Below are positions 10,389-22,215 of a stretch of 64,000 nt of DNA, in pieces; positions within the stretch are counted from its first letter, which is position 1, and each line of letters opens with the position of its first letter. This DNA comes from Phytopythium helicoides (lineage: Eukaryota > Oomycota > Peronosporomycetes > Pythiales > Pythiaceae), in NCBI GenBank assembly GCA_024867545.1, contig JANFNE010000013.1, forward strand, positions 186,001 to 250,000, read 5' to 3'. The notes below the pieces were generated by a model. That model did not search any database. It worked only from the letters and a program-made list of their open reading frames with translations, and had not been told where the DNA came from. Made by a program: the position numbers and the translations under genes.

Positions 10389-11631
10389 CTACTTCTTGGG
10401 GAAGGTGAGCTCACCGACGAACTCGAGCGAGTCGCTGTTATTCGGGTCCTGGGGCTTTCAGCTTCATCTTCTCCAGCCACTCAGGGGTTGTACAGCTTGC
10501 TGCGATAGCGATCGCCACCATCGCAAAGGATAGTAACAATAGTGTGACCGGGGCCGAGCTCGCGCGCCATCTTCACAGCTCCAACGACGTTGAGCGCAGC
10601 ACTGGGTCCAACAAAGATCCGTCGTTGCGCAGCAGAAAGTAAGCCATATCGACGATCTCCTGGTTTGTGCCCGTAATGCCGCGATCCACAACGCCCTGGC
10701 GGAAGTTCGGCGTCACTCGAGGAAGAGCGACGCCTTCAGCGATCGATGATCCCATTCTGGTAGGCACCATGTCGAAGCCCTGCCTTGGGGGAGTCCGTAC
10801 TGCCGTTGTTGTTGACGAACAGACTCATTCCCGCGCATCCATCCGGGTCCACAAGCCACACTGCCTGTCTCTGGCTTCTTCTCCTTGAGGAACTTGGAGG
10901 TACCAGCGAGCGTGCCCTGCCGTGCCTGCAGCCGCCACGAAGCCGTCGACTTGGCCGTTCGTCTGGCGCCAGATCTCGGGACCTGTGCCCTCGTAGTGCG
11001 CCCGCATATTGGCCGTGTTCTCAAACTGGTCGGGGTAGCACACGCGGCTGTCTCCACCCGTCGGGGCCGTGGCCGCGATCCTGTGTGCGGCGTGGTAGAA
11101 GTGCTTCTCCTTGTCGAGCCACGAGGCCAGCGGCTGCAGCACGACCTTGGCGCCCAGCACCTTCATGAGCTCGATCTTCTCGGGCGCGATCTGGTTGTGC
11201 ATGGTAAAGACGGTCTTGTAGCCCCTGGCGGCGGCCAGCAGCGCCAGCGACACGCCCGTGTTGCCTCCCTGTGGCCTCGATGATGGTGTCTCCGGGCTGC
11301 CTCAGCTGGCCCTTGGCCTCGGCGTCCAGGATCAAGTACTTGGCCGCTCGGTCCTTGACGGACCCCCCAGGGTTCATGAACTCGGCCTTGGCGAGAATCC
11401 TGCAGCCCGGTGAGCTTGGACAGCGACTTGAACTCGAGCAGTGGCGTGTTCCCCACGGCCTCGAACAGATCGACGGGCTTCTCGCGCGCCGAAGCCTCTC
11501 GCGGGGCTGGCGAGGAGCCGACGGAGGCCTGCGAGCCGCCCGACTGGCTCAGGAAGGCCCCGGAGGCCACGCCGACGCCCAGGCAGCCGGCGGGCAGCGC
11601 CCAGCGCTTGAGGGCGAACGCGCGGGCTCAT
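10389..11631 (-). pseudogene. Cysteine synthase, membrane-anchored type, tandem copy 1 (frameshifted)
   Basis: This copy runs in parallel with copy 2 (11,739-12,882) at nucleotide level. The start MSPR at 11,631 is followed, one frame over, by a hydrophobic stretch (WALPAGCLGVGVASGAFL) that would anchor the enzyme in a membrane. Then come [20 protein letters not shown], the PLP-lysine region [11 protein letters not shown], the region of the GGNTG loop, and a C-terminus ending FVGELTFPKK at 10,389. Extra single bases relative to copy 2 sit near 11,400, 11,272, 10,908 and 10,870. With four or more breaks it is probably a decaying duplicate unless the base calls are wrong. Family knowledge: O-acetylserine-dependent cysteine formation, similar to the mitochondrial-outer-membrane cysteine synthases of fungi. 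Confidence 0.65.
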
Positions 11632-11738
11632 GGCGAGGCGGGGAGAGCGGCTGTGACGCGGTGATGCGCAAAGCTGAGGCGTGGGATTCCGGATTTTACA
11701 CTTGTGCGCGCCTCGACGCGCTCGAGAGCTCTACTCGC

Positions 11739-12882
11739 CTACTGCGTGGGGAAGGCCGCGTCGCCGACGAACGCGAGCGAGCTGCGGTTGCCCTCGTCTC
11801 GAGGAGCCAGGCCCCGCTGCTCCAGCCACTCGCGGTTGAACAGCTTGCTGCGGTACCGGTCTCCGCCGTCGCACAGCACCGTCACGACCGTGTGGCCCGG
11901 ACCGAGCTCTCGCGCCATCTTGACGGCTCCGACGACGTTCAGAGCGGCGCTGGGGCCGACGAAGATGCCGTCGTTGCGCAGCAGGAAGTAGGCCATGTCG
12001 ACGATCTCCTGGTCCGTGCCGACCACACCGCGGTCGGCTGGCCCCTCGCGGTAGTTGGGCGTCACGCGTGGGTGGGCGATGCCCTCGGCGATCGAGTCGC
12101 CAGGGCGGAGAGGGACCATCTCGTATCCCTCTTCGACCTTGCTCGTGGAGCTGTCGTTGTTGATGAACAGGCTCATGCCGGCGCAGCCCTCGGGGTCCAC
12201 GAGCCACGCGACCAGGTTCGGGTTCTGCTCCTTGAGGAACTTGGACGTGCCCGCGAGCGTACCAGCCGTGCCGGCGGACGCAACGAACCCGTCGACCTTG
12301 CCCTGAGCCTGGCGCCAGATCTCAGGGTCCCGTCGTCTCGTAGTGTGCGCGCATGTTGGCCAAGTTCTCAAACTGGTCCGGGCAGATGGCTCGCTTGCCG
12401 TCCTTGGCCAAATCGGCCGCCATCTTGTGCGCGACGTGGTAGAAGTTGTCGCGGTCGAGCCACGGGAGCGGCGGCGCCAGCACAACCTCGGCTCCGAGAA
12501 TCTTCATCATCTCGCGCTTCTCGATAGCCACCTTGTCCGTCATGGTGAAGATGGTCTTGTAGCCCCTGGCAGCACCGAGCAGCGCCAGCGACACGCCCGT
12601 GTTACCTCCCGTGGCCTCAACGATGACATCGCCCGGTTGCTGAAGCTGGCCCTTGGCCTCGGCGTCCAGGATCAAGTACTTGGCCGCTCGGTCCTTGATG
12701 GAGCCACTCGGATTCATGAACTCGGCCTTGGCGAGAATCCTGCAGCCCGTGAGTTTGGACAGCGACTTGATCTCGAGCAGCGGCGTGTTGCCGACTGCGT
12801 CAAAGAGATCCACCGACCGGTCGGACGGTGGAGTCGCGTCGGAGACCTGCGGTGGAAGCCTCAGACGGCTCACAGCCTGCAA
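11739..12882 (-). CDS. Cysteine synthase (PLP-dependent, fold type II), tandem copy 2
   Basis: From about 12,882 the frame gives [20 protein letters not shown], the PLP-lysine motif [14 protein letters not shown], and [20 protein letters not shown], whose GGNTG loop binds the substrate carboxylate. A C-terminal half follows with VASAGTAGTLAGTSKFLKE, FVGPSAALNVVGAVKMA and TVLCDGGDRYRSKLF, ending FVGDAAFPTQ at 11,739. These are the hallmarks of cysteine synthase/OAS-TL; the longer C-terminal half fits the Mcy1/Cys11-type subgroup. A single extra C in the run at about 12,330 (between ETTGP and EIWRQ) breaks the frame once. No ATG is in frame at the 5' end; the reading frame begins at a TTG with an upstream TGA, so the start is unresolved. 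The copy shares long identical stretches with copy 1, 108 bases downstream. Confidence 0.75.
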
Positions 12883-13649
12883 ACCGAGTCGAGTGGAGGC
12901 AAAGAGCCGAGGAGACGCCAGCAGCTCCAGCCGGGAGAGCCACGCGACGGAGACTCAGGCTGCGCCACATTCTGCCTTGGGAACTGGGCTGGGACGACTG
13001 GATGGGTTGCTGGGAGTTGAGTTGGTGGCGAATGTGCGAATGCGTGAGTGGGCGTGGCGGTTGAACACCTCTGACTCAGCAGGACGTGGCAGGCCCTCTA
13101 TTGCGATGGTCTCTGAATTTCGACAACCTTCGAATTCAACAAGAGCGCTCTAATGATGCGGTTTCGACAGTCGAGGCACGAGTTTACGCAAAAAAGCGAC
13201 TTGTCAGGATCACTGACGCAAACCGAAAGGCTGACCACCACGTGGTGAACAGCCCTGTCAGTTAGAAACCAACCTGCCAAGGCACTGCTAGCACGAGAGA
13301 CACACGGTGCGTTGTTGATATATCGTAGATGCGTTCGTGAGAGTTTCCTCTGGGAGATCTTGATCTGCACAAACCGGAACGTTTCTCGTAGATTAATGGA
13401 GCTCCGGGACTTTTCTTTCATGCTCTCGCAAAGGCTCGTCAGGATGTACAACATGATTATCCATACTGCTGAGCCAGCGATGTGATGTCAGTTATCTCTC
13501 CTAGTCCTGAAGTGGGGTTTGTCTACTTCAAACTTGACAATACCTACTAGATTTGTAGTAGCTTTCGTAGAGTCGCATTCGTAGAGCTTCAACACCGCTT
13601 CACTGCACAACGAAGATGTATTTCTACAGTATCTTTAGTGATGAGTACC
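12883..13649. other. Intergenic region, no convincing gene
   Basis: This spacer lies between the 5' end of cysteine synthase copy 2 and the 3' end of the WD40/EF-hand gene. The first 120 bases probably hold the N-terminus and leader of the cysteine synthase (a frame reading LLASPRLFASTRLGLQ abuts it). A 118-codon reverse-strand frame at 13,098-13,454 has no recognisable motif and looks like chance. Nothing else stands out. Confidence 0.5.
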
Positions 13650-16600
13650 TCAGTTATCGTCGCGGAAGAGCTCGGTAAACTCAGCGAAGTCGAGCGTTGA
13701 GTTCGAGTTGGCGTCGAATTTGGCTATGATACGAGCAACATCCTCTCGAGTGACCCGAGAGTCTGGCTCACGTCGGTCGTACTCGTAGAACTTCTCGTTA
13801 AAACGCAACGCCTCAAAAAGCTCGTTGGCATCTACATCACCATTTTTGTCGGCATCGTACAACTGTATACACACGCAAGCAACAATTCTTTAGTTAGCCA
13901 CAATGTAGTATTCGCCAATACGACTGAGCGCACCTTGAAGAGGGCTTCAAGTTCTTTGAGCTGCTCGGCTGAAAGTTGCTTCTTTTTAGCCTTGCGCGAC
14001 CGGTCCACGGCTTCGAGTAGCGAGCACAATCGTATGATGTCACCAAGCTCATTCGCCGATGCATCCGCAAATACGGCGTGGCACAGCTCAGGAAGCTCAA
14101 TCTGTCCACTTTGATCTGCGTCGACGCTACTGAATATACTCGCAATGTTTGCCTGCATATGCGTACCAGAGAAAAGTCCAGCTCCACCAACAAGTTCCTG
14201 CAAAGTGATGGAACCACTCTGATCTTGGTCCAGCTTTCGAAAGGTGCGATAGATGTTAACAACGTCCTCACGTGAGTACGGGCCAAATCTGTCCTGACGC
14301 ATAAGTGCTGCATCAGATCGAAGTCTCTGCTTTTTGGCCGCAGCTGTTTCTCGATCTAGTTTTGGTAGCTCTGACTGTCTCGGAGACATTCCTAGCGGCC
14401 TCGTTTGCTTTGGCATGCGTTGAGCATTCGCCGCCTCTCCGATCCGTCTAGTAGAGTGCAGACCAACACGCTTCTTGAGCGCAGCACGGCCTTCCGGTGT
14501 CACGCAAGGAATACCTGCGGGGTCAACATTTTCAAAAATCGACGTCGAGTCAGCAGAAGTAGCTGGGTTAAAACCAAAGCTGTCCGGTCTGAATGATGAG
14601 CCGCGGGCGAGGATCCCAGTTGTTCGCTGAACAATGTCCTGTTCTTCTGCCTCCTGTTGCTCAAACAACTTATCATATTGCTGAAACAGGTCCTTTATCG
14701 TATGCTGTCTGGGTAGCTCGTCATTCGAGGCTTCCGCATGGCTAATAGATGATAACGCTGACATGGACTGTGCTTTTGCCAAACCTGACTTCTGTTTCAC
14801 AGCTTTTGAACGTATTCGAGCAGGTTTCAGCGGTTGGTTCTCGTGAATGACGCAGCTAGGGCCTAATTTCTCAAGCAGGAAGGTGGATGGTGAGAGGTCC
14901 ATTTGAGAGATAGACGTTTCAAGCCGCCGAAGGCGGAGGGCACTACTTGATCCCGCAAGTCGCTTGCTATTGCGTCGCACGTTCTCATGATGCAGATGCG
15001 AATACATTTGTCTCTCTCGGTTGAGGCTACCCACTGCCCAATTGTCCTTGTCAGCAAACGGTAAGTCTTGCGCTGGGTTTTCTAGAGTCGGGAGCAAACC
15101 CTCTTCGCCTTGGTGCGTCCATGGATTTAGCGAGTCCAGACTCTCAATTCCCTCAATCATTTGACTGTCTCCATGCTCTTCGTCCACTTGGTTGTTCACA
15201 ATGGTACCATTGCCTTGGTGTGCTTGCTGTTGACGATTCTTATTTTTCATGATGCGTTTCATTCGGTGGCGAAACTTTTCACGCTCACGATCCCATGCAA
15301 CCTGGCGTGCGATCTGCAAATCGCTGAGCTTCCATGTTGACTTTCCATGCAACTGATCAAATAGGCGCTCGGCGTGTCCATCTATGACTTTGCTGCTCTC
15401 AGTGAGTCTTTCAGTAGTCTCTGCGATATCCTGATGATGGCTGTCGACTAGCCCTTGAGAGATTTCCCTCGATTGTGAGTGAGTGTCAGCTAGTCTTTGA
15501 CTCAAAGTTGGCGCACTGACACTAGTTGAAAGGTGAATGGAGAGACTTCGCCTTCTCTCTCGTTTTGCGAGAGCCATTGTTTGCCTACGTACTGAGAGTG
15601 CTTGCAACTTGTCGTCTTTTAGATCGTCCCAAATGCGTTCAGCCTGTTCTCGTTTAACTCTTGCAGTACCTTCACCATCCACTTCCCACTTCCACGCTAG
15701 ATTATCATTTCCTGTCGTAGAGCCTGTAGACTCATCACTACCCGTTTCTTTGAAAGATATGTTACCAGTGTCTGAAGGAAATAGTAGAAGTGGTGAGCTT
15801 TTGCTGAGTGAGCGTTGTGTTGTTTCTTCATCCGTTTGCTGATGCGGAGGTTTTGAAGGCTGAGGTTTTATAGCTGGTAAAAGATCCCCAAGGCACTCCC
15901 CATCAAATCCCCAAACCTTGACTGTTTTGTCACTACTGCAAGTGAGAATTCCTCGAGGCTCGTCAACCACCTGAAGGCAGCGAATATTCCCCTGATGCCC
16001 GCGCCATTGAGCTAAAAGTTGAATGTCTTGGTCGCTAATTTGCGGAGGATGATGATGACTCAGCGCGTTTTCACCACCCACTGAATCAGCCAGTGATGCC
16101 GATAAAATAGATTTGCTTTTATTCAATCGCTTCGCATTATTTCCTTGGCGCAAAAATCGTCGACGTGGGTTGTATGACCGGTCATCTCGAGACGGTAAGT
16201 TCTCTTCACGAAATGCGCGCGCGTGGGAGTTAACGATTAGCAAAGATGTGTCCAGTACACTTATATCTCCTTGAACATTGCTAACAATCATTAAGAACCG
16301 ACCACGGCGGATGTCTTGGGCGAGAATCGCACCACCGCGCTCGTCAAAGAAGCTACGGACGCAAGAAATATTGCTTTCGCGAATAGTTGGTTGGGTGCTT
16401 TCGGCTTGATCCTCTGTGTTTCCAGGGTCACTTGATAAAGCACCATCGACATCGAGTGAATTGGACTTGGCTTGCTGAGATGAAAGCGATATTGCTAAAG
16501 GCAGTTGAAAAGGAAAGAAACTGTACATAAGGGAGCAGGGATGGGTAGCAGACAGCTCCCACACACATACGAGGCCACTCTCATGTCCTGAGATGAGCAG

Positions 16601-18735
16601 TGGATACGGGTCAACAAACTCGAGCGCATTCACATCACCATGGCTAGAGATACCAATATTAGCTGTGCTACCGACGTGGGCCGGAGGCAAACACGTGTCC
16701 TCAAGGAAGAAATAAATGTAGTCCCAAATTTTGACTGTGCCATCGGCACTACCACTCGCAAACACGCTCAGTGCGTGGCAATAGGCGAGGCACTTAATGT
16801 CGCCATCATGAGCATCGGTAACGCATCGAAGGAGTGCGTTGGACTTGGCATTGTCATCGTATAGCCTAACAGAGCGGTCCCACGATGCCGTGAGAACACA
16901 CTGGTCTTCTTTGCAATAAATTAACGCGGACACTTGCAGTTGATGCGGCGTCCACCGATTGAGCACGGCACCATTCAAATAACTGACAACAGTGAGCTCA
17001 CCATTCTGAGTTCCAAATACGATTTTTCGCTGACGAGCATCCAAGTCAATGCAAGTAATGTCAGACGACGAGATGTTGCGGTGAGTACGAAGGAGCACTC
17101 CAGACGCTGCATCCCACACACGTAGCTCTCGATCTGTAGTAGTCAGAAGTGTCAAAGATACACTGTTGAACAGCACCGCGCTGGATGCTATAACTTTCGG
17201 TTTTAGCCTTACTCGCTGCAATAACTTGAGTTTGTGTAAACCCGCCGCCAAGACACTCTGTCCGTGGTGCAGCACAGCAAGGGAGTGGGCTCGCCACGGG
17301 TATTTGTCAGACCCAAGTCGAAAAGTCTGTAGACACTCTGCATTACTACCAGTGGAGGTGGCCTGTCGATCTTGGTCGCCACCACCAGTTGCTTCCACTG
17401 ATAGTACATCTGCAAAACTCCACCACTTGAACCAGCCGTCATCATCAACCGTAATAGCTTGGTTAGCGAGAAGAACTGCCTGATCTGAGCTGCTATACCA
17501 TTGCCTAATGGAGCCAGCAGAACTAGAAGGAATGAGTTGGATGCAGCACACAGGTGCGTTATGACCCCACAATTTAAATATGGGCGTGGAAGCGAGTGGT
17601 GAGATGTCCCAACCAAAGACTTCGCATTCGAAACCTGCGCTGAGAAACATTTGAGTAGAAAGCTTTGTAAGGAGTCGAACGCCACGTTTGTGCCCCATTC
17701 GAGTCGTGCGAGGAGTGAGAGTCACAGCGTCCCAAACGCAGATGACACTGTCCATACCACAGGACAGTAAGATTTCAGAGTTTAGCACCAACAGATCTTG
17801 AAGCAGGTCAGTATGCTTTTTGAGTGTTGTCATTAGTCGTACCTCACACTTGGACTTATTTCGTGTCACTCGCCAAACTGAGATAAGCAGATCGGCAGAG
17901 ATCGAAAAGAGGTGTTGAGTAGCTGGGTTCCACTCCAGAACACGCTGCGGCCGTGGGGTATGTACAACTGCTAGCGGAACTGGAGTCTCCAGTGCACTCA
18001 AGCTTGCTGCAGAAAGTAGTGTAGCTGCCCAGAATGTAAGTTTGAGGTCTCCGGCTGATACTACGAGAAGGCTCTACACCATCCAGGAACTTGACAGCCT
18101 GCACTGGGGACCGCTCCGATCGAACATCATCTTGGTCGCGGCGGTACCCGTCGACATAGCATAGCGGATGAAATTTGTTAATCATGGGAAGTTGTGGAAT
18201 GAAGGATTGTTGGAATTGCTAAACCCAGCAAACTCGTTATCCACGTCTTCGCTGTCATCTGAGCATTGCCTGGATATGTTAGAGGAAACAACTCCATCAC
18301 TACTGGCACCAGCGTCTTGTGATTCTGATGGGATGAGACCAGTTGGATCGAGCAGCTCAATAACCGGTCGGGAATTATCCAGAAGCAGCACTCGACGAAA
18401 CTCAGGCAGAAACTGCACTCGTTTGGGCGGACGATTGATTGCACCGTCCACAAATCGCACGCTCTCTTCGTACTGCATATCCCTCCACTCCGCCATCGCG
18501 TCTTCGTTCACTCCTGATGCAGAAGAGCCCATCCCTCCCTCGATAATTGCCCCAGTGAACTCTTCCCACTCCATTGTACCGTCCCCATTGACGTCTACTT
18601 GTGCGAATAGCTCAACAAGATCTTCAATGAAGGGAATGACGGTGTCAGGCTCCCAGCCGCTCACCCGATCCAGCATGACGCTCACAAACTCTCGAAGAGA
18701 TAGTCCTCGGCCGCCTGGAGCTTGCTCAAAGTCTA
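13650..18735 (-). CDS. Large WD40 and EF-hand protein, CFAP337/WDR49-like
   Basis: The N-terminal exon (about 18,735-18,182) reads VDFEQAPGGRGLSLREFVSV and has an EF-hand, DVNGDGTMEWEEF. Two one-base shifts near 18,182 and 18,065 lead into a run of WD40 blades: LLVVSAGDLKLTFW, LFSISADLLISVWRV, LLSCGMDSVICVWDA, VLTASWDRSVRLYDD, VFASGSADGTVKIWDY, LISGHESGLVCVWEL, ILTCSSDKTVKVWGF. A long low-complexity linker follows (about 15,900-14,300). The C-terminus has four more EF-hand loops: DQDQSGSITLQEL, DADQSGQIELPEL and, after a 70-base intron near 13,863-13,933, DADKNGDVDANEL and DANSNSTLDFAEF. EF-hands ahead of tandem WD40 blades fit the ciliary CFAP337/WDR49 group. The calcium-binding C-terminal block is an addition I do not know from animal members. 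The true start is not resolved. Confidence 0.7.
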
Positions 18736-18991
18736 CCTTGAGAGCAGGTTAGGTCCTCGACACGCAGCCGGACCATGATGCCCAGACATGCCTGGTATTG
18801 CAGCAGTGCTGCAGACATGACAGTCAACGCTCGACTCCGGCACTGGAGACCTCAGAAGCGCCTTCGTCACGTTTTTGCTTGGCGTTTTCAACTCAAACAG
18901 CGCCAGAAATAAAACGTAGCATCACATGGTCGATCAGGCAAAATGACCATTGACCACTATTTGCCATTCAGCCTTTGTACGCCACGAATCA
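18736..18991. promoter_or_regulatory. Bidirectional intergenic region between two divergent genes
   Basis: About 250 bases separate the first recognisable exon of the WD40/EF-hand gene from the ATG of the Ser/Pro-rich gene at 18,992. It probably holds both promoters plus the unassigned first exon of the WD40 gene: the reverse strand has an ATG followed by SAALLQYQACLGIMVRLRVE near 18,822. No clear core promoter element could be assigned. Confidence 0.4.
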
Positions 18992-21900
18992 ATGCCACCC
19001 CCGATATCGACACTTTCGTTGTCTCTATCGTTACCGCCACGACCAACATCGGCACGGTCAGTCAAGCCAAATGGTCAAACTCCCTCAACAACGATAAGTC
19101 TAGGTGCGAGTCCGCGGATCGGAAAGCACGCACAGTTCTTGCGTCGGCAGCCTGAGATCCGCATGGCAAATGCTGTGGGAGTCGCATCTGCTCTATCGCC
19201 TTCTACACCAGTGCACCCGAAGCGCCCACTCTCGGCGTCTCGAGTGCCGTCATCTCCAACATCAGCTTCTAGCGGTGGTGATGCAATTCAAAACTTCCGA
19301 TCAAAGGTGAGGCCTGCTAGCGCTTCTCAAACGCGCTCCACATCACCCGATCGGTCAACAAATGACATTGAGACAGTTCCTATCGCCGTGAGCTACCTGA
19401 CGTCCCAATATCAAGGCCTATTTCCTGTCGTTGGCGATCTGGAAGAAGAGACTGAATCCACTCACAAAAACCACCGACCGAACTGAGGTCAGCACCTGCT
19501 ATCCCAGTATCCACAGATCCAGTCGTAGCGCACGCTAAGTTTCAAGCCTTTCTTGACATGTGGGAGGAGGAGCAGCCACACTTTCGCTCTTCTGTTCTCT
19601 TTTCAGAGACGACATTCACGCAGGCTAAAGGTGAGTGCGCGATGCCTAGGTATACACCCTGCCATCAGCACTAATGCAATCTTCTCCTAACTAGCAATGG
19701 TGAGCGATTGGCCCACGACCAAACGTTTTGCTGGCTGCAATTGCACTTGGGTCACTTGAGCAACTTGGGCACTCGCTTGAAAAGCAATATCCGTTCCTGC
19801 TCGGACTTATTCAAGAGAATCGGGGCAGCGGTGTACGCTAATTTCGACGAGCTGAACCACCAGCTGACTGAAAGTAGACAGCGCAATCGGTTCCGAGTTT
19901 ACTTTGAGCAGGGGAAACTGTGGTTTCAGGCACTCGCAGGCGAAAAGAAAATCACTCATTCTCTGAGAACGTCGTGTGCAACAGACCGCGATGAGATTGA
20001 GCGACTCAATGATGCGCTGCAGGAACAGCGATCCGCAAGATTGGTCGAGAAAAATGCAAGGACCGAGTGAAGAAGGCTACTGCTCGGTCAAAGCCAGCTC
20101 GAGAGGATGAGCCAAACCGCCTTGACGCAGAAATGATTTGTCATTCGGCACTTCCAATGCTCACGCACTTTGCTTTTGCACACTGGAGAAGACAGAGAAG
20201 CCATCAGTGACAGCCTATCCAGTAAAGATGGTAGTTTCAGTCATTTCTTCGTGAAATGGTAGGATATTCTCTGGTTTAAGCAACAATCAAGCGCTCGTAT
20301 TCCTTCGAGCACTCCTAGACTCGGCTTCCTCAGATCGAGATCATAAACCTCTAGCTGAAGTACTGGCAATTGCTGTCGATGCATTAGATGAGCCTGCACG
20401 ACGAGAATTCTTGCGCGAGTACTTCACATTCGTAGCAAATGATGAGCTTCAAGACGCGTTGCTTGAGCGAGATGAAACGAACGACGCTAAAAGGCTGGAT
20501 GAGTTTGTAGGATGAACTTCTCGACTGTATGGGGTTGGACATGACCTCTGAAAATTCAACGTTCCACTCACCTCAAGCACGAATCGCCAAGACAGTATTA
20601 GACCGAACAGAGCTATTGCAGGAGCCTTGCGGCCGAGTTTTGCTTTCTCGACGACGAAACGAGTGCTCGGGTATTACCCGAGAACCTTCGGCAACGTTTG
20701 AAGGAGTTCGAGACGCCAGCGAGACGAATGAGCAAGGCACAACAACTAGTGGCTTCAGGAACGACTCCTGGATTGAATTCTGAGCGCTCTGCAGTTCCCG
20801 AGTGTAAATGCTTTTGTGGAGGCCACCGTCTTGTGGGTATTCATGAGCGCACCGTGGCGGATGATGAAAGTCAAAAACTAGCGGAAAGGATGCAGAGTGA
20901 GAATGAGAACGACGAACGAGCCAAGCGCCGCAAGAGCCGACGAAAGTCAAATATGAGGCGCAAGAACGGAATCAACTTTGGCAATGCATTGTACAGTAAC
21001 CGGGGATCCACTTCTTTGCGGATTTTCCCACTCAGCGAGGTCTGTCGCTTACTTACCTCCATTATACACCTGCAGTTCTCTCGAGATGCTGTGGACGAGG
21101 CTGGTGGAGCCATGTCCACGGCTGTGAATAGTGGGGCAATGGGAGTCTCCCTTTTGAGCACGGATGATGATCGCTGGGGATTCCTTCGTCGACCCCCGCG
21201 GCCAAGCTTCAAGACCCTCGCACGCGATTTTCTGGTGCGCAAATATGGGATCAAATCAATCGCCGTTATGCACTCGCTGCAGCTCGAGAGATCGCTCACA
21301 CACTATTCGGCACTCTGGGCCACGCCCGTTGCGAGTTGTTTGCATGGTTCATAGGCGCAGATCGATCTCCTACACGCTTGGCATCACGAGATTACGCCTT
21401 CCGCTTCTTTCAACGGCTTCTCAAGACGCTTTTGAGGTTGTTGGGTGCCAAGAAACCTACTGCAACAAGTTCGTCTACAGTTCCTAGCGCCAACATATCA
21501 CTTTTGGCTGTATCATCACCATTGACTCCGCCACTGACGACTTCTTCGTCTTCTTCTGTACGGATACTGTCTTACTCGATGCAAGTGGCCATTTGGACGG
21601 AGAGCATTGGTGACGGTGAGACCGGTGGATCAAATAGCTCAGCATCATCAAACGCAGCCGAAGCTAAAACGTTGTCTCCCGCCATGGCCATAGAGGCTTG
21701 TCGGTCTGCCTTTCCCAAATTGATGCAGGAGCAATCTACGTTTGGTGCTTTACTTGAGCGCTTTTACCGCGCCGGACTCGACAAGAAGCCCTTAGAGCTA
21801 GAAAGCTTCTTCCGCCGTGTCATGGATTTGTGGCAGACAACATTCGAGGCAATGTTAACCAATATCGATGAATCCGTCAAGGAGGTAAATCGACTCGACT

Positions 21901-22100
21901 TTGAAGGATTCAGTCGGACGCTTGAGATCAATGGCCTGGAGCTAACAAGCGGAGAAAGGCTCGAGTTGTTTGACTTACTAACAGGTGAAAGTGGGACATT
22001 CGGCAACGAGGACGAAGGCGGAGACGGCGCAGGCGGAGTAGTCTCCAAAAAGAAGCTTGTGCACTTCCTGCTCGAGGCCAAATATCTTCAGACTACGTAA
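18992..22100 (+). CDS. Ser/Pro-rich, coiled-coil protein of unknown function (frame breaks)
   Basis: I do not recognise a family. The ATG at 18,992 opens MPPPISTLSLSLSLPPRPTS, followed by repeated RPLSASR/RPASASQ-like basic Ser/Pro segments typical of axonemal and microtubule-associated proteins. Segments visible in changing frames include FQAFLDMWEEEQPHFRSSVL (19,540), a helical stretch near 19,850 (AAVYANFDELNHQLTESRQ), ALVFLRALLDSASSDRDHKP (20,300), a basic block ERAKRRKSRRKSNMRRKNG (20,920), and a long C-terminal frame from 21,336 with LDFEGFSRTLEINGLELTSG and an acidic loop before KKKLVHFLLEAKYLQTT. The last part resembles a degenerate EF-hand pair. Frame changes near 19,480, 19,730, 20,070, 20,515, 20,790 and 21,340 are a mix of introns and probable indels. 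Head-to-head pairing with the CFAP337-like gene hints at a flagellar role. Confidence 0.5.
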
Positions 22101-22215
22101 CTACGAGAACTAAAGTAAAGTGCGAGGCAGGAATACCATCAACGTCATCGCACAGAAATTGCATTAGCATTCTCTGTCATCTATATCGCTCGTGCGTCAA
22201 CACCAGGATCACCGC

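Noticed and set aside
13098..13454. 118-codon reverse frame between the cysteine synthase and the WD40 gene
   Set aside because: No motif, no good start context and no neighbour support; likely chance.
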